This document shows, piece after piece, positions 7,041 to 13,673 of a stretch of DNA of 23,005 bases. Under the pieces are notes generated by a model, which was not told where the DNA came from, searched no databases, and was given only the letters and a program-made list of their open reading frames with translations. This stretch comes from a virus: positions 1-23,005 of the IMG/VR virus record IMGVR_UViG_3300013126_005788; one strand, written 5' to 3'. Both the position numbers and the translations under genes were made by a program. The number at the start of each line of letters is the position of its first letter. The first letter of the stretch is position 1.

Positions 7041-8752
7041 TACACCCGCCTCCGCCCTGATAGTCGTTCTCTGCCGCCTCTGCCGCTGCCCATGAATGAT
7101 TCACGCCTCTCGCGGCGGGTTGCCTCTTTGTGCTGATTCGGATCCGCGCCGGCACAGACGGCGGTGATCAGCGCGCCTTCGCATAAATCAAGCAGCATCT
7201 CCAGCGCATCAGGACCGTCATCGTGACCGCCGCGCCCTTTGGGTCGGTAGTAAAGCAGCTGGCGCTTCAACTCGGTATGCTCTCTCCGGAACCTGATCCA
7301 GCCGTTCTTGATCCAGGGTTGCAGCCGGATAATACGCAAGTCCTTATCAGCGTTCGGGGTCTTGTCATCGATATTGAGCGTGATACCTTCATCCTTGGAA
7401 CGCTGCTCAAGGGTGCGGGCAAAGAACTCCTGAAACTGCACCGTCTCCATGCGGAACTTCAGGAACGGATCCCGTTGGTGGTAAAGCAGAATGTCATCCA
7501 TAATCCGGTCGGGGCGACGTTGCTCGATATCGGCAATGTGCAGATAGAGCAGGCGGTTGATCATGCGACCGGTCAGGATCGCCGATGGATCGTTACGCTT
7601 GTTGCGCTTGCCCAGGGACGGATCGCAGGCACCGGCGTGGGGAATGCAGGTCAGATCGACGTCGCCATCTTCCCAGTCCTGGAACCACTCTTCAAAGAAC
7701 ACCTGATCTTCGGGGTTGAGCGGTTCATTCTGTTTTTCGCTCTCGAAGTAGGCGGGGCCGTCGGATACCCGCATCTTCATCAGGTAGTAGTACGGCTCCA
7801 TCTCCGGCCAGAGTACTTCAGTGCCGGCCAGCATTTCCGCTTCATGGGCGGCGAAGTAATTGTCGGCGGCGGCCTCGGCCATATCCTTGCCGATGGAAAT
7901 ATCAGCGTAGATCCGTTCCCACTCTTCCCAGCGCTTGACCGCCGGGCTCCACTTCATGACCGCTTTGAACTTCTGCCCCTTCCAGCCCGGCTTGACCAGC
8001 AGGCGTGACAACAGCGAATCATAATGCAGGATGGTGCCAACCACGATGAACACGGTATCCGGTTGACCGATCTTCATCAGCGCCTTGAAGAACCAGTTCT
8101 CAAGTTTTTTGCGCTGATCTGGCGATTCAACAGATTCGTCGTTTTCCAGATCATCGACTATGACCAGGTCGGGGCGGCAATTGCCGTGGCGTAGACCGCG
8201 CAGTTTCTGACCGGCTCCGGCAGCCTGAATCTTGACGCCGTTGCGGGTAATGATCTGATCGGCACGCCACACCGGCCCTTCGCCGCAAAGCTCCGGGAAG
8301 TCCTGCTGCAAGCGTTCGTTGGTCTCCAACTCCAACTTGATGAATGAGAGAAAAGATTCCGCCTGACTGCGAGTCTCGGAAACGATCAGCGGATACTTGC
8401 GCTTGCGGAAGGCGGCGACCCAGAGCGGGAGACCAAAGGTGCCCCAGGTAGATTTGGCATTGCCACGGGGTGCGGCGTTGGCCTCTTTATCCCCCTGGCC
8501 GGTCTGAAACGCCGTCTGGATCATGTCCAGGTAGCGCTGGGAGAAATACTTATGCAGCCGGCTGGAGGGTTTGGCGAAATAGTGCGGGAAATAGGTGCGG
8601 CAAAAGAAATCAAGGCTTTCCGAAGCCTGCGCCTTGCGGGCTTTCTGGGCGGATTTGTCATCGGGGAAAGGCTTGGCGGCCGCCTGGATCATCTGGCGGA
8701 GCGCTTCCACCTCCTTGTCGAAGATTTTCTTTTTCGCCTGGCTAAGCAGCAT
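7040..8752 (-). CDS. Terminase large subunit (ATPase/nuclease, Mu gp28-like)
   Basis: 570 residues. It is the DNA packaging motor, with an N-terminal ATPase and a C-terminal RNase H-like nuclease. Visible motifs are PRGNAKST (residues 95-102, Walker A-like), LVIVDD (196-201, Walker B, followed by LENDES), VGTILH (about 239-244, coupling motif) and GACDPSLGKR with D376 as the first nuclease acidic residue, followed by NDPSAI. A second acidic cluster, DDGPDALEML, lies near the C-terminus. The ATG at 8752 follows GGGAGAAG and overlaps the small subunit gene by 11 bp. In Mu-like phages this enzyme packages headful DNA with flanking host sequence. Confidence 0.9.
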   Translation of the reverse strand: MLLSQAKKKIFDKEVEALRQMIQAAAKPFPDDKSAQKARKAQASESLDFFCRTYFPHYFAKPSSRLHKYFSQRYLDMIQTAFQTGQGDKEANAAPRGNAKSTWGTFGLPLWVAAFRKRKYPLIVSETRSQAESFLSFIKLELETNERLQQDFPELCGEGPVWRADQIITRNGVKIQAAGAGQKLRGLRHGNCRPDLVIVDDLENDESVESPDQRKKLENWFFKALMKIGQPDTVFIVVGTILHYDSLLSRLLVKPGWKGQKFKAVMKWSPAVKRWEEWERIYADISIGKDMAEAAADNYFAAHEAEMLAGTEVLWPEMEPYYYLMKMRVSDGPAYFESEKQNEPLNPEDQVFFEEWFQDWEDGDVDLTCIPHAGACDPSLGKRNKRNDPSAILTGRMINRLLYLHIADIEQRRPDRIMDDILLYHQRDPFLKFRMETVQFQEFFARTLEQRSKDEGITLNIDDKTPNADKDLRIIRLQPWIKNGWIRFRREHTELKRQLLYYRPKGRGGHDDGPDALEMLLDLCEGALITAVCAGADPNQHKEATRRERRESFMGSGRGGRERLSGRRRV

Positions 8753-9245
8753 ACTTCTCCCGGCCCCACTGGATCAGATCATCAAAGTTGTCCTGAATCG
8801 CGGCGGTAATCGCCTCATCATGTTTTCCGCCGTACTCGATCAGATCCTTGATGAACTGGAGGAACATCTCACCACGCTGTTTGGCGATGGTATCCTGCGC
8901 GTCACGGGCGGCTTTGCGGTTGCGGTCGAGCAGAGCATCAACCTTGGACAGGGAATCGAACATGGCCGGAGAAACTTGTTTGATGGAAACCAGCGCCGAT
9001 TCCTCAATCTCGTTCATGATGTTTTCGCGGATTGCCTCCAGGCGCTGTTCGAAGCCGCGTTTCATCTCACGAGCCTTGTCCCATTCGTCGCGATCATCAT
9101 TCGGTGCTTTGGTGCGGGCTTTCCAATCAGTGAGGGTGTTACGCGATACCTGTAGCGCCTCGGCAATCGCCGTGAGGCTCTGCCCTTCGATGTACATCTG
9201 CCGGGCGACTGGCTCCAGTTGTGCGCGGGCTCCCTTCTCGGCCAT
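8742..9245 (-). CDS. Terminase small subunit (DUF1804-like, HTH)
   Basis: 167 residues. The N-terminal helix-turn-helix (QSLTAIAEALQVSRNTLTDWKAR, about residues 20-42) is typical of small terminase subunits that recognise the packaging site, and this arrangement matches the Mu-like DUF1804 family. The rest is charged and helical (KREFEQRLEAIRENIMNEIEE type), suitable for oligomerisation. The ATG at 9245 overlaps the upstream stop as TAATG behind GAGGGAG. It directly precedes TerL, the normal order in Mu-like phages. Confidence 0.75.
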   Translation of the reverse strand: MAEKGARAQLEPVARQMYIEGQSLTAIAEALQVSRNTLTDWKARTKAPNDDRDEWDKAREMKRGFEQRLEAIRENIMNEIEESALVSIKQVSPAMFDSLSKVDALLDRNRKAARDAQDTIAKQRGEMFLQFIKDLIEYGGKHDEAITAAIQDNFDDLIQWGREKYAA

Positions 9246-9490
9246 TATTTCAACTCCCTCTCAAGGCGGGCGATATCGCCGTCGATCTTGGCCACTTCGG
9301 CCCAGGTCATCACCAGTTCATCCGTCTGCTGGGCAACCTGGGGAATCTCCATTTCCGAGAAGGGCGTCAGGGCGGTATTGAGCCCCTGGCGGATGGCGGT
9401 ACAGAGTCCTTCACCCTTGAGGGTCAGCTTTGCTCTTTGGTCCTGTGCCTCGGCCAGCCTTCCTCTCATTGCGGCACGTTCCATGTTCAT
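9245..9490 (-). CDS. Small helical protein upstream of terminase (81 aa), unknown
   Basis: 81 residues, MNMERAAMRGRLAEAQDQRA..., predicted mostly helical with heptad-like spacing at both ends (AAMRGRLAEAQDQRAKL and KIDGDIARLERELK). The ATG at 9490 overlaps the upstream TGA (ATGA). Mu-like phages carry two or three short proteins of unknown function between lysis genes and terminase (Mu gp24-gp26 region), and this occupies one of those slots. No function can be assigned from sequence. Confidence 0.65.
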   Translation of the reverse strand: MNMERAAMRGRLAEAQDQRAKLTLKGEGLCTAIRQGLNTALTPFSEMEIPQVAQQTDELVMTWAEVAKIDGDIARLERELK

Positions 9491-9936
9491 GATTTCCCCA
9501 CTTGCTGGCGCACCTGCGGACAGAAGGTATTGTTCTTGATCGCTTCAGCCAGATGCGAACTGGCTTGAGCGTTGAGGGAAACAACTGACATCATTTCTTC
9601 AGACAGTTTCTCCATGCGGAGCATGGCACGGTCATAGTCTCCAACCAGGTGCACATTGTTTTTGTAAAGACTGGCGATGTTGTTGACATCATCCTTGTAC
9701 TGGCTAAGAATTTTATTGGTTGCGTCCCGGTCGGCACGATGTTCCCGATCATATGATTCACGCAGCTTCTGCTGCTCTTTCTCATACAGATTACGGTACT
9801 GCTGCTGTTGTTCCCGATAGACGGCCTGCTGCTTATCCAGGCGCTTGTTGTCAAAATGCCAGATAATGAAGATCAGGCCGGGCAGGCCGAGTAACTGGAT
9901 GATCAGTTGAGTGAAAGGTAGTGGCAGTGAGTCCAT
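9487..9936 (-). CDS. Membrane-anchored coiled-coil protein, possible spanin-like or DUF2730-like
   Basis: 149 residues. An N-terminal hydrophobic segment (about residues 8-27, LPFTQLIIQLLGLPGLIFII) is followed by a long Gln/Glu/Lys/Arg-rich coiled coil (about 30-130) and a short tail with one Cys (NTFCPQVRQQ). A single anchor plus periplasmic coiled coil is the layout of an inner-membrane spanin. DUF2730-type proteins of Mu-like phages share it and occupy this same place. The ATG at 9936 has no good ribosome site but lies 2 bp after the stop of the small membrane protein gene, so coupling is likely. Confidence 0.65.
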   Translation of the reverse strand: MDSLPLPFTQLIIQLLGLPGLIFIIWHFDNKRLDKQQAVYREQQQQYRNLYEKEQQKLRESYDREHRADRDATNKILSQYKDDVNNIASLYKNNVHLVGDYDRAMLRMEKLSEEMMSVVSLNAQASSHLAEAIKNNTFCPQVRQQVGKS

Positions 9937-9938
9937 TT

Positions 9939-10124
9939 TTAACAGCCCTGCAACGCACTTTGCACAACAGTACCGCCGGTTACGTCGTGATCCTTGGCTA
10001 ATAAGCCAACTAAGAGCAACGTAATGCCGGAGCCTGCTGCAGCCCAGTCGTTGTTGACGATACCGGTGATAATTTGCGGTAATCCGCCCAGTGCCCCCGC
10101 TAATGATGTTTTCCAGTTTTTCAT
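9939..10124 (-). CDS. Small membrane protein, holin candidate (61 aa)
   Basis: 61 residues, MKNWKTSLAGALGGLPQIITG..., with a hydrophobic stretch (about 31-44, SGITLLLVGLLAKD) and a weaker one near the N-terminus (GALGGLPQIITGIV). The ending LAKDHDVTGGTVVQ is a pattern I associate with small phage proteins found next to endolysins. The ATG at 10124 follows GGAGGAACATC. It lies 20 bp after the endolysin gene, so it may release or time the endolysin as a holin. That function is inferred from size, hydrophobicity and location. Confidence 0.6.
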   Translation of the reverse strand: MKNWKTSLAGALGGLPQIITGIVNNDWAAAGSGITLLLVGLLAKDHDVTGGTVVQSALQGC

Positions 10125-10144
10125 GATGTTCCTCCGTTTATTAT

Positions 10145-10663
10145 TTATGCCCGTGCCAGCCAGCCGTGCAGGAATTTGCTTTTTTTCGGGTTGTGCAGGG
10201 CGATGTGGGTGTAATAGGCTTTGGCGGCGGCACGGCAGCCGGCCAGCAGCTCCACCGGATTTGCAGCGTTGATGGCGGCTTTGGTTTGTGGGCCGATAAT
10301 GCCGTCTTCATCAACGTGCAGCGCCCGCTGCATGAGTTTGTAGGCCGGGCGGATACCCATGTTGATGCCTTTGTCGAACAGCCAGTTAACCAGGTTCTGG
10401 TCGTTGATTTCGTCCATAACTGGCGTCCAGAAATTGCGTTTGTAGAAATCCTTGATGCGCCCCTGAAGATCGGCGTTCCGATCGAGGCATACCGGGAAAT
10501 CTTTCTGCTGTTTCAGGTGATCAACATCAGGCCAGCCATTCCACCCCGGCCAGTTGACGCGGCTGATACCGCGATAGGTTTCGCCGCCGCTGTCATCGGG
10601 ATCGTTGTTGTAGCCACCTTCAAATTTCATGGCTGCGGCAAAGGCAGGTTCGAATAAGGCCAT
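10145..10663 (-). CDS. Endolysin, glycoside hydrolase family 108
   Basis: 172 residues. The N-terminal motif FEGGYNNDPDDSGGETYRGIS carries the catalytic glutamate (E15) in the E-G-G-Y context of GH108 lysozyme-like muramidases. The C-terminal half (MQRALHVDEDGIIGPQTKAAINA) matches the short peptidoglycan-binding domain usual in this family. It cuts the glycan strand of peptidoglycan at lysis. There is no signal peptide, so it needs a holin to reach the wall. The ATG at 10663 follows CGGAGAACACA. It is the first gene of the late lysis-head transcript, about 105 bp downstream of the proposed start point. Confidence 0.9.
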   Translation of the reverse strand: MALFEPAFAAAMKFEGGYNNDPDDSGGETYRGISRVNWPGWNGWPDVDHLKQQKDFPVCLDRNADLQGRIKDFYKRNFWTPVMDEINDQNLVNWLFDKGINMGIRPAYKLMQRALHVDEDGIIGPQTKAAINAANPVELLAGCRAAAKAYYTHIALHNPKKSKFLHGWLARA

Positions 10664-10722
10664 TGTGTTCTCCGATCTGACTGGCCTGGCTTGTTCGACC
10701 GGTCGGAAGGCTTTTAAAGTGT

Positions 10723-10748
10723 AAAAAGCGGGGCGGGATCACCGCCCC
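10723..10748 (-). terminator. Intrinsic-terminator-like hairpin in the endolysin leader
   Basis: On the minus strand GGGGCGG (10748-10742), a 5-base loop, CCGCCCC (10736-10730), then GC and TTTTT (10727-10723). Stem and T-run are those of a factor-independent terminator. It lies between the proposed late start (about 10768) and the endolysin ATG (10663), so it would act as a leader attenuator, or as a second block on middle-operon transcripts. Confidence 0.6.
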
Positions 10749-10774
10749 AATTGCAAGGAGGTACTGTTGACGGG

Positions 10775-10818
10775 ACTATACGAAAGAAACGGAGGGGGGT
10801 CTTTTTACCGGGTAAAAA
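10775..10818 (-). promoter_or_regulatory. Candidate activator-dependent late promoter 1 (lysis/head operon)
   Basis: The 17-bp palindrome TTTTTACCGGGTAAAAA (10802-10818) has 8-bp arms around one central base. On the minus strand it is followed by a 21-bp spacer with a C-run and by TATAGT (10780-10775), a 5-of-6 match to the -10 consensus; no -35 is visible. With a start near 10768 the palindrome centre is at about -42, where Mu Mor/C dyads sit. A near copy with the same spacing lies at 3048-3090. Binding by the Mor-like protein (11549-11863) is inference. Confidence 0.55.
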
Positions 10819-10851
10819 AGAAAAGCCCCAATCCGGGTGGAAAGGGGCTTT
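10814..10851 (-). terminator. Rho-independent terminator ending the early/middle transcript
   Basis: On the minus strand AAAGCCCC (10851-10844), a 14-base loop and GGGGCTTT (10829-10822) are followed by a run of T broken by one C (to 10814). It lies downstream of the last middle gene (10939-11121) and just before the late promoter palindrome, whose edge shares the T-run. No gene was seen in 10852-10938. Confidence 0.8.
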
Positions 10852-10938
10852 GAAGTATTTTGTGCCTTATATCGTGAGAGGGGGGAATTTGTCAACGGCA
10901 TAACTCACGCAGCAGCGGACAAGCCGCTGTGCGTGGCG

Positions 10939-11121
10939 TTATGCCAGCTTCCATATAAGGTCACTGATTTCTTCAATGTCGTTATACAAACTCAATGGGA
11001 TATCGTCGCTGTCTCTGATCGCGTCCTGCGCCTGATCCTCCAGAGTCACAATCCCATCATCCTCGAATTCAACTGTGACCTCTTTAACGATCGTCACCAT
11101 AGCGGTTGCTTTATATTTCAT
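10939..11121 (-). CDS. Small acidic protein (60 aa), unknown
   Basis: 60 residues, MKYKATAMVTIVKEVTVEFE..., with a beta-strand-like first half and a strongly acidic helical second half (LEDQAQDAIRDSDDIPLSLY). The ATG at 11121 follows AAGGAGAG. It is the last gene before the terminator at 10814-10851, so it closes the early/middle transcription unit. The family is unrecognised. The acidic, small, DNA-mimic-like composition is noted but proves nothing. Confidence 0.6.
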   Translation of the reverse strand: MKYKATAMVTIVKEVTVEFEDDGIVTLEDQAQDAIRDSDDIPLSLYNDIEEISDLIWKLA

Positions 11122-11130
11122 ATACTCTCC

Positions 11131-11220
11131 TTAATTTGAATTGCCGTGCGGCTTATACCAACGTCCTCTCGGTATTTCATTCATAAGTACCAGCACGTTA
11201 CCGGCTGAAGCTACTATCAT
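11131..11220 (-). CDS. Possible 29-residue ORF inside an inverted repeat
   Basis: ATG at 11220 gives MIVASAGNVLVLMNEIPRGR and nine further residues to a TAA that is part of the ribosome site of the next gene (TAAGGAG), an arrangement often seen with coupled genes. The frame is open further upstream, back to a TAA near 11280, but no better start is visible and the site before 11220 is weak. The stretch lies largely inside the 11141-11265 inverted repeat, so the codons may be incidental to an RNA or DNA structure. Confidence 0.25.
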   Translation of the reverse strand: MIVASAGNVLVLMNEIPRGRWYKPHGNSN

Positions 11221-11265
11221 CGAATGTGTCTGACCAATATTGATCGTCCTTGGGCCGCACGGCAA
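11141..11265. repeat. 12-bp perfect inverted repeat with a 101-bp spacer
   Basis: TTGCCGTGCGGC (11141-11152) and GCCGCACGGCAA (11254-11265) are exact complements. They frame the stretch between the two small genes at 10939-11121 and 11274-11459. A long-range RNA stem, a small mobile insertion or a recombination site are all possible; nothing flanking shows an obvious target duplication. Confidence 0.6.
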
Positions 11266-11273
11266 ACCGTTAA

Positions 11274-11459
11274 CTACTTATCCGGAACGGTTATGTGATT
11301 ATAACATGCCATAGTCACACTACCGCTGCCGAGGTGGCCGATCCCAAACGGCATGGCGTGGATTATACCCTGAACTGCGCCAGTTATGACAATGCCATCG
11401 GTACAGCCCTCTTTTTTCTTAGTACAGTCAGCACAAGGTGTGTTTACTGAATACGACAT
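11274..11459 (-). CDS. Small cysteine-containing protein (61 aa), unknown
   Basis: 61 residues starting MSYSVNTPCADCTKKKEGCT. I chose the ATG at 11459 because AAGGAG lies 7 bp upstream; an earlier in-frame start at 11543 has no such site. Cysteines C9, C12 and C19 form C-x2-C-x6-C, with C52 near the end, so metal binding is possible. A hydrophobic Gly-rich middle follows (GIVITGAVQGII). The family is unrecognised. It lies directly downstream of the Mor-like activator gene with a 90-bp gap that holds two ACCGGT motifs. Confidence 0.6.
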   Translation of the reverse strand: MSYSVNTPCADCTKKKEGCTDGIVITGAVQGIIHAMPFGIGHLGSGSVTMACYNHITVPDK

Positions 11460-11548
11460 ACGATTTCTCCTTTTTTTTGTGTCCCCTCCACTGGAAGTGA
11501 AACACGATATGGACCGGTACCAAGGCCGACCGGTTATCGGCAAACCGT

Positions 11549-11863
11549 TTAAATAAGTTCTTCCTGTTTCCAGGCATGCTTTTCATTGTGATCATCCTTG
11601 ATGATCTTATATACGGTTTTCAGGGTCAGGCCGGTATCGAGCGCCAGGCGGCGCTGGTTGGCGCCGGAGAAATATGCCAGGATGTATGCCCGCTTGGCGG
11701 GGTAAAGCAGATGATGCACCTGCTTGAAGTAGAGCGGTACACCGGGGAACGCCTCAGCCAGTTTTACCGTGGCATCGATCCCGATCACAGAGATCACAAC
11801 CTGGTAATGCTCCGGCAGCTCATCGACCTGCAGGTAGTTCAGATATTTTGCATGATCACTCAT
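11549..11863 (-). CDS. mor: Mor/C-family transcription activator (middle/late regulator)
   Basis: 104 residues, close to the usual Mor size. The N-terminal half is a dimerisation-type region (IDATVKLAEAFPGVPLYF). The C-terminal helix-turn-helix is GANQRRLALDTGLTLKTVYK (about 67-86), the placement and sequence style of Mu Mor and C. These proteins bind a dyad just upstream of promoters that lack a -35 and recruit RNA polymerase. Only one such gene is visible, so it may perform the late switch alone, acting at the paired palindromes at 10802-10818 and 3074-3090 (inference). The ATG at 11863 overlaps the upstream stop (ATGA). Confidence 0.85.
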   Translation of the reverse strand: MSDHAKYLNYLQVDELPEHYQVVISVIGIDATVKLAEAFPGVPLYFKQVHHLLYPAKRAYILAYFSGANQRRLALDTGLTLKTVYKIIKDDHNEKHAWKQEELI

Positions 11864-12360
11864 CCCAGGCTCTCCAATATTGCGTTCAACGCTTCGGCTG
11901 ACCGGGCATGCGCCGCTTCATCAACCGCCTCAACATTCACCGTACCAGCCTGCGGCTTGACAATGCGCCGTGGTAGTCGTTTCAGCAGTTCTGCCGGTTG
12001 CGGCCAGCGCCGGCATTCACGGAAGAGCAGTTTGAATCCGGCAATGATCCGTTCACGATCCAGCTCCTCGGTCATACCTTCACCGATGATCTCCACCCAA
12101 TCCTCGGCAACCACTTCAATCAGATCGGCGGCCGGGGCATCCTGCATGCGGCGCGGAAACATCCGTTGAAAAGCGGCGTAGATCAGGAGGCGCAGCCAGT
12201 AATCCGGTGCAGATTCATGTTCATTGCGCCAGACGATCATTTTCTGGATGCCTTGCACTGTTTTCGGTATGTGCAAACCACCTGGGCCTGAACGGGCAGG
12301 GTAGCCCTGTACGGTAAGCTGTACGCCGGTAGCTGAGATTATATTCGTATTCTGTGTCAT
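11860..12360 (-). CDS. Unknown early/middle protein (166 aa)
   Basis: 166 residues. After a variable N-terminus (about 1-30) it has a helical region with IVWRNEHESAPDYWLRLLIY and then FKLLFRECRRWPQPAELLKR. The latter W-P-x-P-x-x-L-L pattern recurs in phage proteins associated with replication loading, but I cannot name a family. There is no signal peptide or membrane segment. It overlaps both neighbours by ATGA, tying its expression to the Mor-like gene that follows. Function not assigned. Confidence 0.65.
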   Translation of the reverse strand: MTQNTNIISATGVQLTVQGYPARSGPGGLHIPKTVQGIQKMIVWRNEHESAPDYWLRLLIYAAFQRMFPRRMQDAPAADLIEVVAEDWVEIIGEGMTEELDRERIIAGFKLLFRECRRWPQPAELLKRLPRRIVKPQAGTVNVEAVDEAAHARSAEALNAILESLG

Positions 12361-12545
12361 CGGAGTGAGCTCACATATGCATCAATCCATGCCTGGCGAT
12401 CGTTGATCAGCTTTTCCTCCAGCGCAGCGTGCAGAAACTCCTGCACGCTGCGTCCGGAAAGTGCTTTTTCAACGGAGGCTTTTGTTTCGTCGCTGATACG
12501 GCAGCTGATGATGTTGTAACGAGGATGTTGTTTCATGCGTCCCAT
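12357..12545 (-). CDS. Small ribbon-helix-helix-like protein (62 aa)
   Basis: 62 residues, MGRMKQHPRYNIISCRISDE..., with a short strand (NIISCRIS) followed by two helices (ETKASVEKAL and VQEFLHAALEEKL), the order of ribbon-helix-helix DNA-binding proteins. I chose ATG 12545 because GGAGAGG lies 9 bp upstream and the upstream gene stops 1 bp before it; an in-frame reading from 12605 would lie within that gene. It may be a small regulator of the early-to-middle switch. The fold assignment is by eye. Confidence 0.55.
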   Translation of the reverse strand: MGRMKQHPRYNIISCRISDETKASVEKALSGRSVQEFLHAALEEKLINDRQAWIDAYVSSLR

Positions 12546-12546
12546 A

Positions 12547-12759
12547 TCAGGCTGCCTCTCCGGCTGACTGCTGTTTTGCGACATGGTCAACCGCAAATTC
12601 AACATCGGGATTACCGGCGGCAGCCGATATCATCAGCCGTTCAAACTGGGCCAGCCGTGCCAGCTGCCGTTTGATATCGTCATAATCACGGGTAAAGAGT
12701 ACGGTCAGGCCATGATCATTGAGGGTTCGTTGTAATTCGTCACGTTTTTGAAGAGTCAT
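12547..12759 (-). CDS. Small protein of unknown function (70 aa)
   Basis: 70 residues, MTLQKRDELQRTLNDHGLTV..., mostly helical and charged. I chose ATG 12759 because AAAGGA lies 7 bp upstream and the longer in-frame reading (to 12795) begins inside the hairpin at 12786-12823. It is followed at 1 bp by the ribbon-helix-helix-like gene. The family is unrecognised. Confidence 0.55.
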   Translation of the reverse strand: MTLQKRDELQRTLNDHGLTVLFTRDYDDIKRQLARLAQFERLMISAAAGNPDVEFAVDHVAKQQSAGEAA

Positions 12760-12785
12760 GAGGATATCCTTTCGGCTGCTCAAAT

Positions 12786-12823
12786 AACTGACCATTTTCC
12801 CGGCGTCAGGAAAATGGTCAGTT
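12786..12823 (-). terminator. Perfect 15-bp hairpin after the HU gene
   Basis: AACTGACCATTTTCC (12786-12800) and GGAAAATGGTCAGTT (12809-12823) are exact complements around an 8-base loop, 7 bp past the HU stop. On either strand the following T-run is poor (ATTTGAG on minus), so it may be a weak terminator, an RNA-stability hairpin or a protein-binding dyad. Confidence 0.5.
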
Positions 12824-12829
12824 TCACTG

Positions 12830-13051
12830 TTACTTCGCTGCCTTGAAGGTCAGCACTGTTTTTGCCGGTACCTGGATCGCTTCACCGGTTTTCGGGTTGC
12901 GTGCGGTCCGCGCTTTGCGGGTGACGGTTTTGAAGGTGCCGAATCCCTTGATGATGACTGGCTCCGGACTGGCCTTGATCGCCGCGAATACTGCCTTTAC
13001 CTGGTGTTCATCCGTGTTTGCCGCTTTTGACACGTCTTTGATTCCTGCCAT
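12830..13051 (-). CDS. HU/IHF-family DNA-bending protein, phage-encoded
   Basis: 73 residues, shorter than cellular HU (about 90). The family signature is clear: GFGTFKTVTRKARTARNPKT, then GEAIQVPAKTVLTFKAAK, covering the beta-arm and C-terminal helix. The N-terminal helices are abbreviated. The ATG at 13051 follows CAGGAGGTAACAACC. Mu transposition requires host HU and IHF to shape the transpososome. A phage copy between Gam and the regulators could serve that need or aid repression and packaging; this is inference. Confidence 0.85.
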   Translation of the reverse strand: MAGIKDVSKAANTDEHQVKAVFAAIKASPEPVIIKGFGTFKTVTRKARTARNPKTGEAIQVPAKTVLTFKAAK

Positions 13052-13070
13052 GGTTGTTACCTCCTGTGGT

Positions 13071-13139
13071 TTATTTGACTCTGATATTCCAGAGCTTTCC
13101 TGCTATTTCGATAAATGGGCATGGCGTGATCGGTTCCAT
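13071..13139 (-). CDS. Possible 22-residue ORF between Gam and HU
   Basis: ATG at 13139 overlaps the Gam stop (TGATG) and encodes MEPITPCPFIEIAGKLWNIR plus two residues, ending 19 bp before the HU start. No separate ribosome site is visible, so expression would depend on reinitiation after Gam. The overlap style matches neighbouring genes, but the ORF is too short to be sure. Confidence 0.3.
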   Translation of the reverse strand: MEPITPCPFIEIAGKLWNIRVK

Positions 13140-13636
13140 CACGCCGCCTCCCTGATCCGCTCGACGTTCAGTGTGTACCCGAATACATTTTCCATTTTTC
13201 GGGCAGCTCCCACCTCGGCCAGGGTTTCATCCGGCAGATTTTTCATGGCTTCTTTGTCGCACTCTTCTTTGATGCGGATGCAGTTGATCAATGCGAGGTC
13301 TTTGAGCGACTGGAGCGTTTCGGCTACGCGTTTGATCAATATTTTGGTGGTGAGGCGGAAGCCGACTTCACCAAAGGTGAGCTGTTTGGTTTTAACCTTG
13401 ATGAACTCAGGTTTATTGGCTTCGCAGTATTCTTTGATAGCCAGCTCCAGGGCGTTTTTCTTGCACTGCAGCGGCGTGGCCAGTTCTTTGGTCTGGGTTT
13501 TAACCTGGTCTATTTTTTCATTCTGGCTGGATTCCAATAAGCCGAGTTCGCGATCGATGCCGCCGATTTCCATGAGTGCGCAGTCAACGTCGTTCCAACT
13601 GCTGAACAGTGTTCCTTCAATTCGTTTTCTTGCCAT
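13139..13636 (-). CDS. gam: Gam-like host-nuclease inhibitor
   Basis: 165 residues. The pattern MARKRIEGTLFSSWNDVDCA, then ELGLLESSQNEKIDQVKTQT with a long charged coiled coil and KTKQLTFGEVGFRLTTKI, matches Mu Gam, which binds double-strand DNA ends (Ku-like) and protects linear phage DNA from exonucleases. I chose ATG 13636 (GGGAGAGACGAAC upstream) over an in-frame ATG at 13651. It sits in the semi-essential early region, as in Mu. Confidence 0.85.
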   Translation of the reverse strand: MARKRIEGTLFSSWNDVDCALMEIGGIDRELGLLESSQNEKIDQVKTQTKELATPLQCKKNALELAIKEYCEANKPEFIKVKTKQLTFGEVGFRLTTKILIKRVAETLQSLKDLALINCIRIKEECDKEAMKNLPDETLAEVGAARKMENVFGYTLNVERIREAA

Positions 13637-13673
13637 GTTCGTCTCTCCCATATATTTTTTTATTCATTGAAGC

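Noticed and set aside
10765-10854. Plus-strand mini-ORF from TTG behind AAGGAGGT
   Set aside because: The ribosome-like site is good, but the frame runs through the late-promoter palindrome and the terminator stem, and no other gene nearby reads plus. Coincidence is more likely.
11511-11537. ACCGGT repeats as activator sites
   Set aside because: ACCGGT occurs twice here and in the palindrome at 10696-10705, but it is a six-base self-complementary word in a G+C-rich genome, and no -10 at constant spacing follows it.
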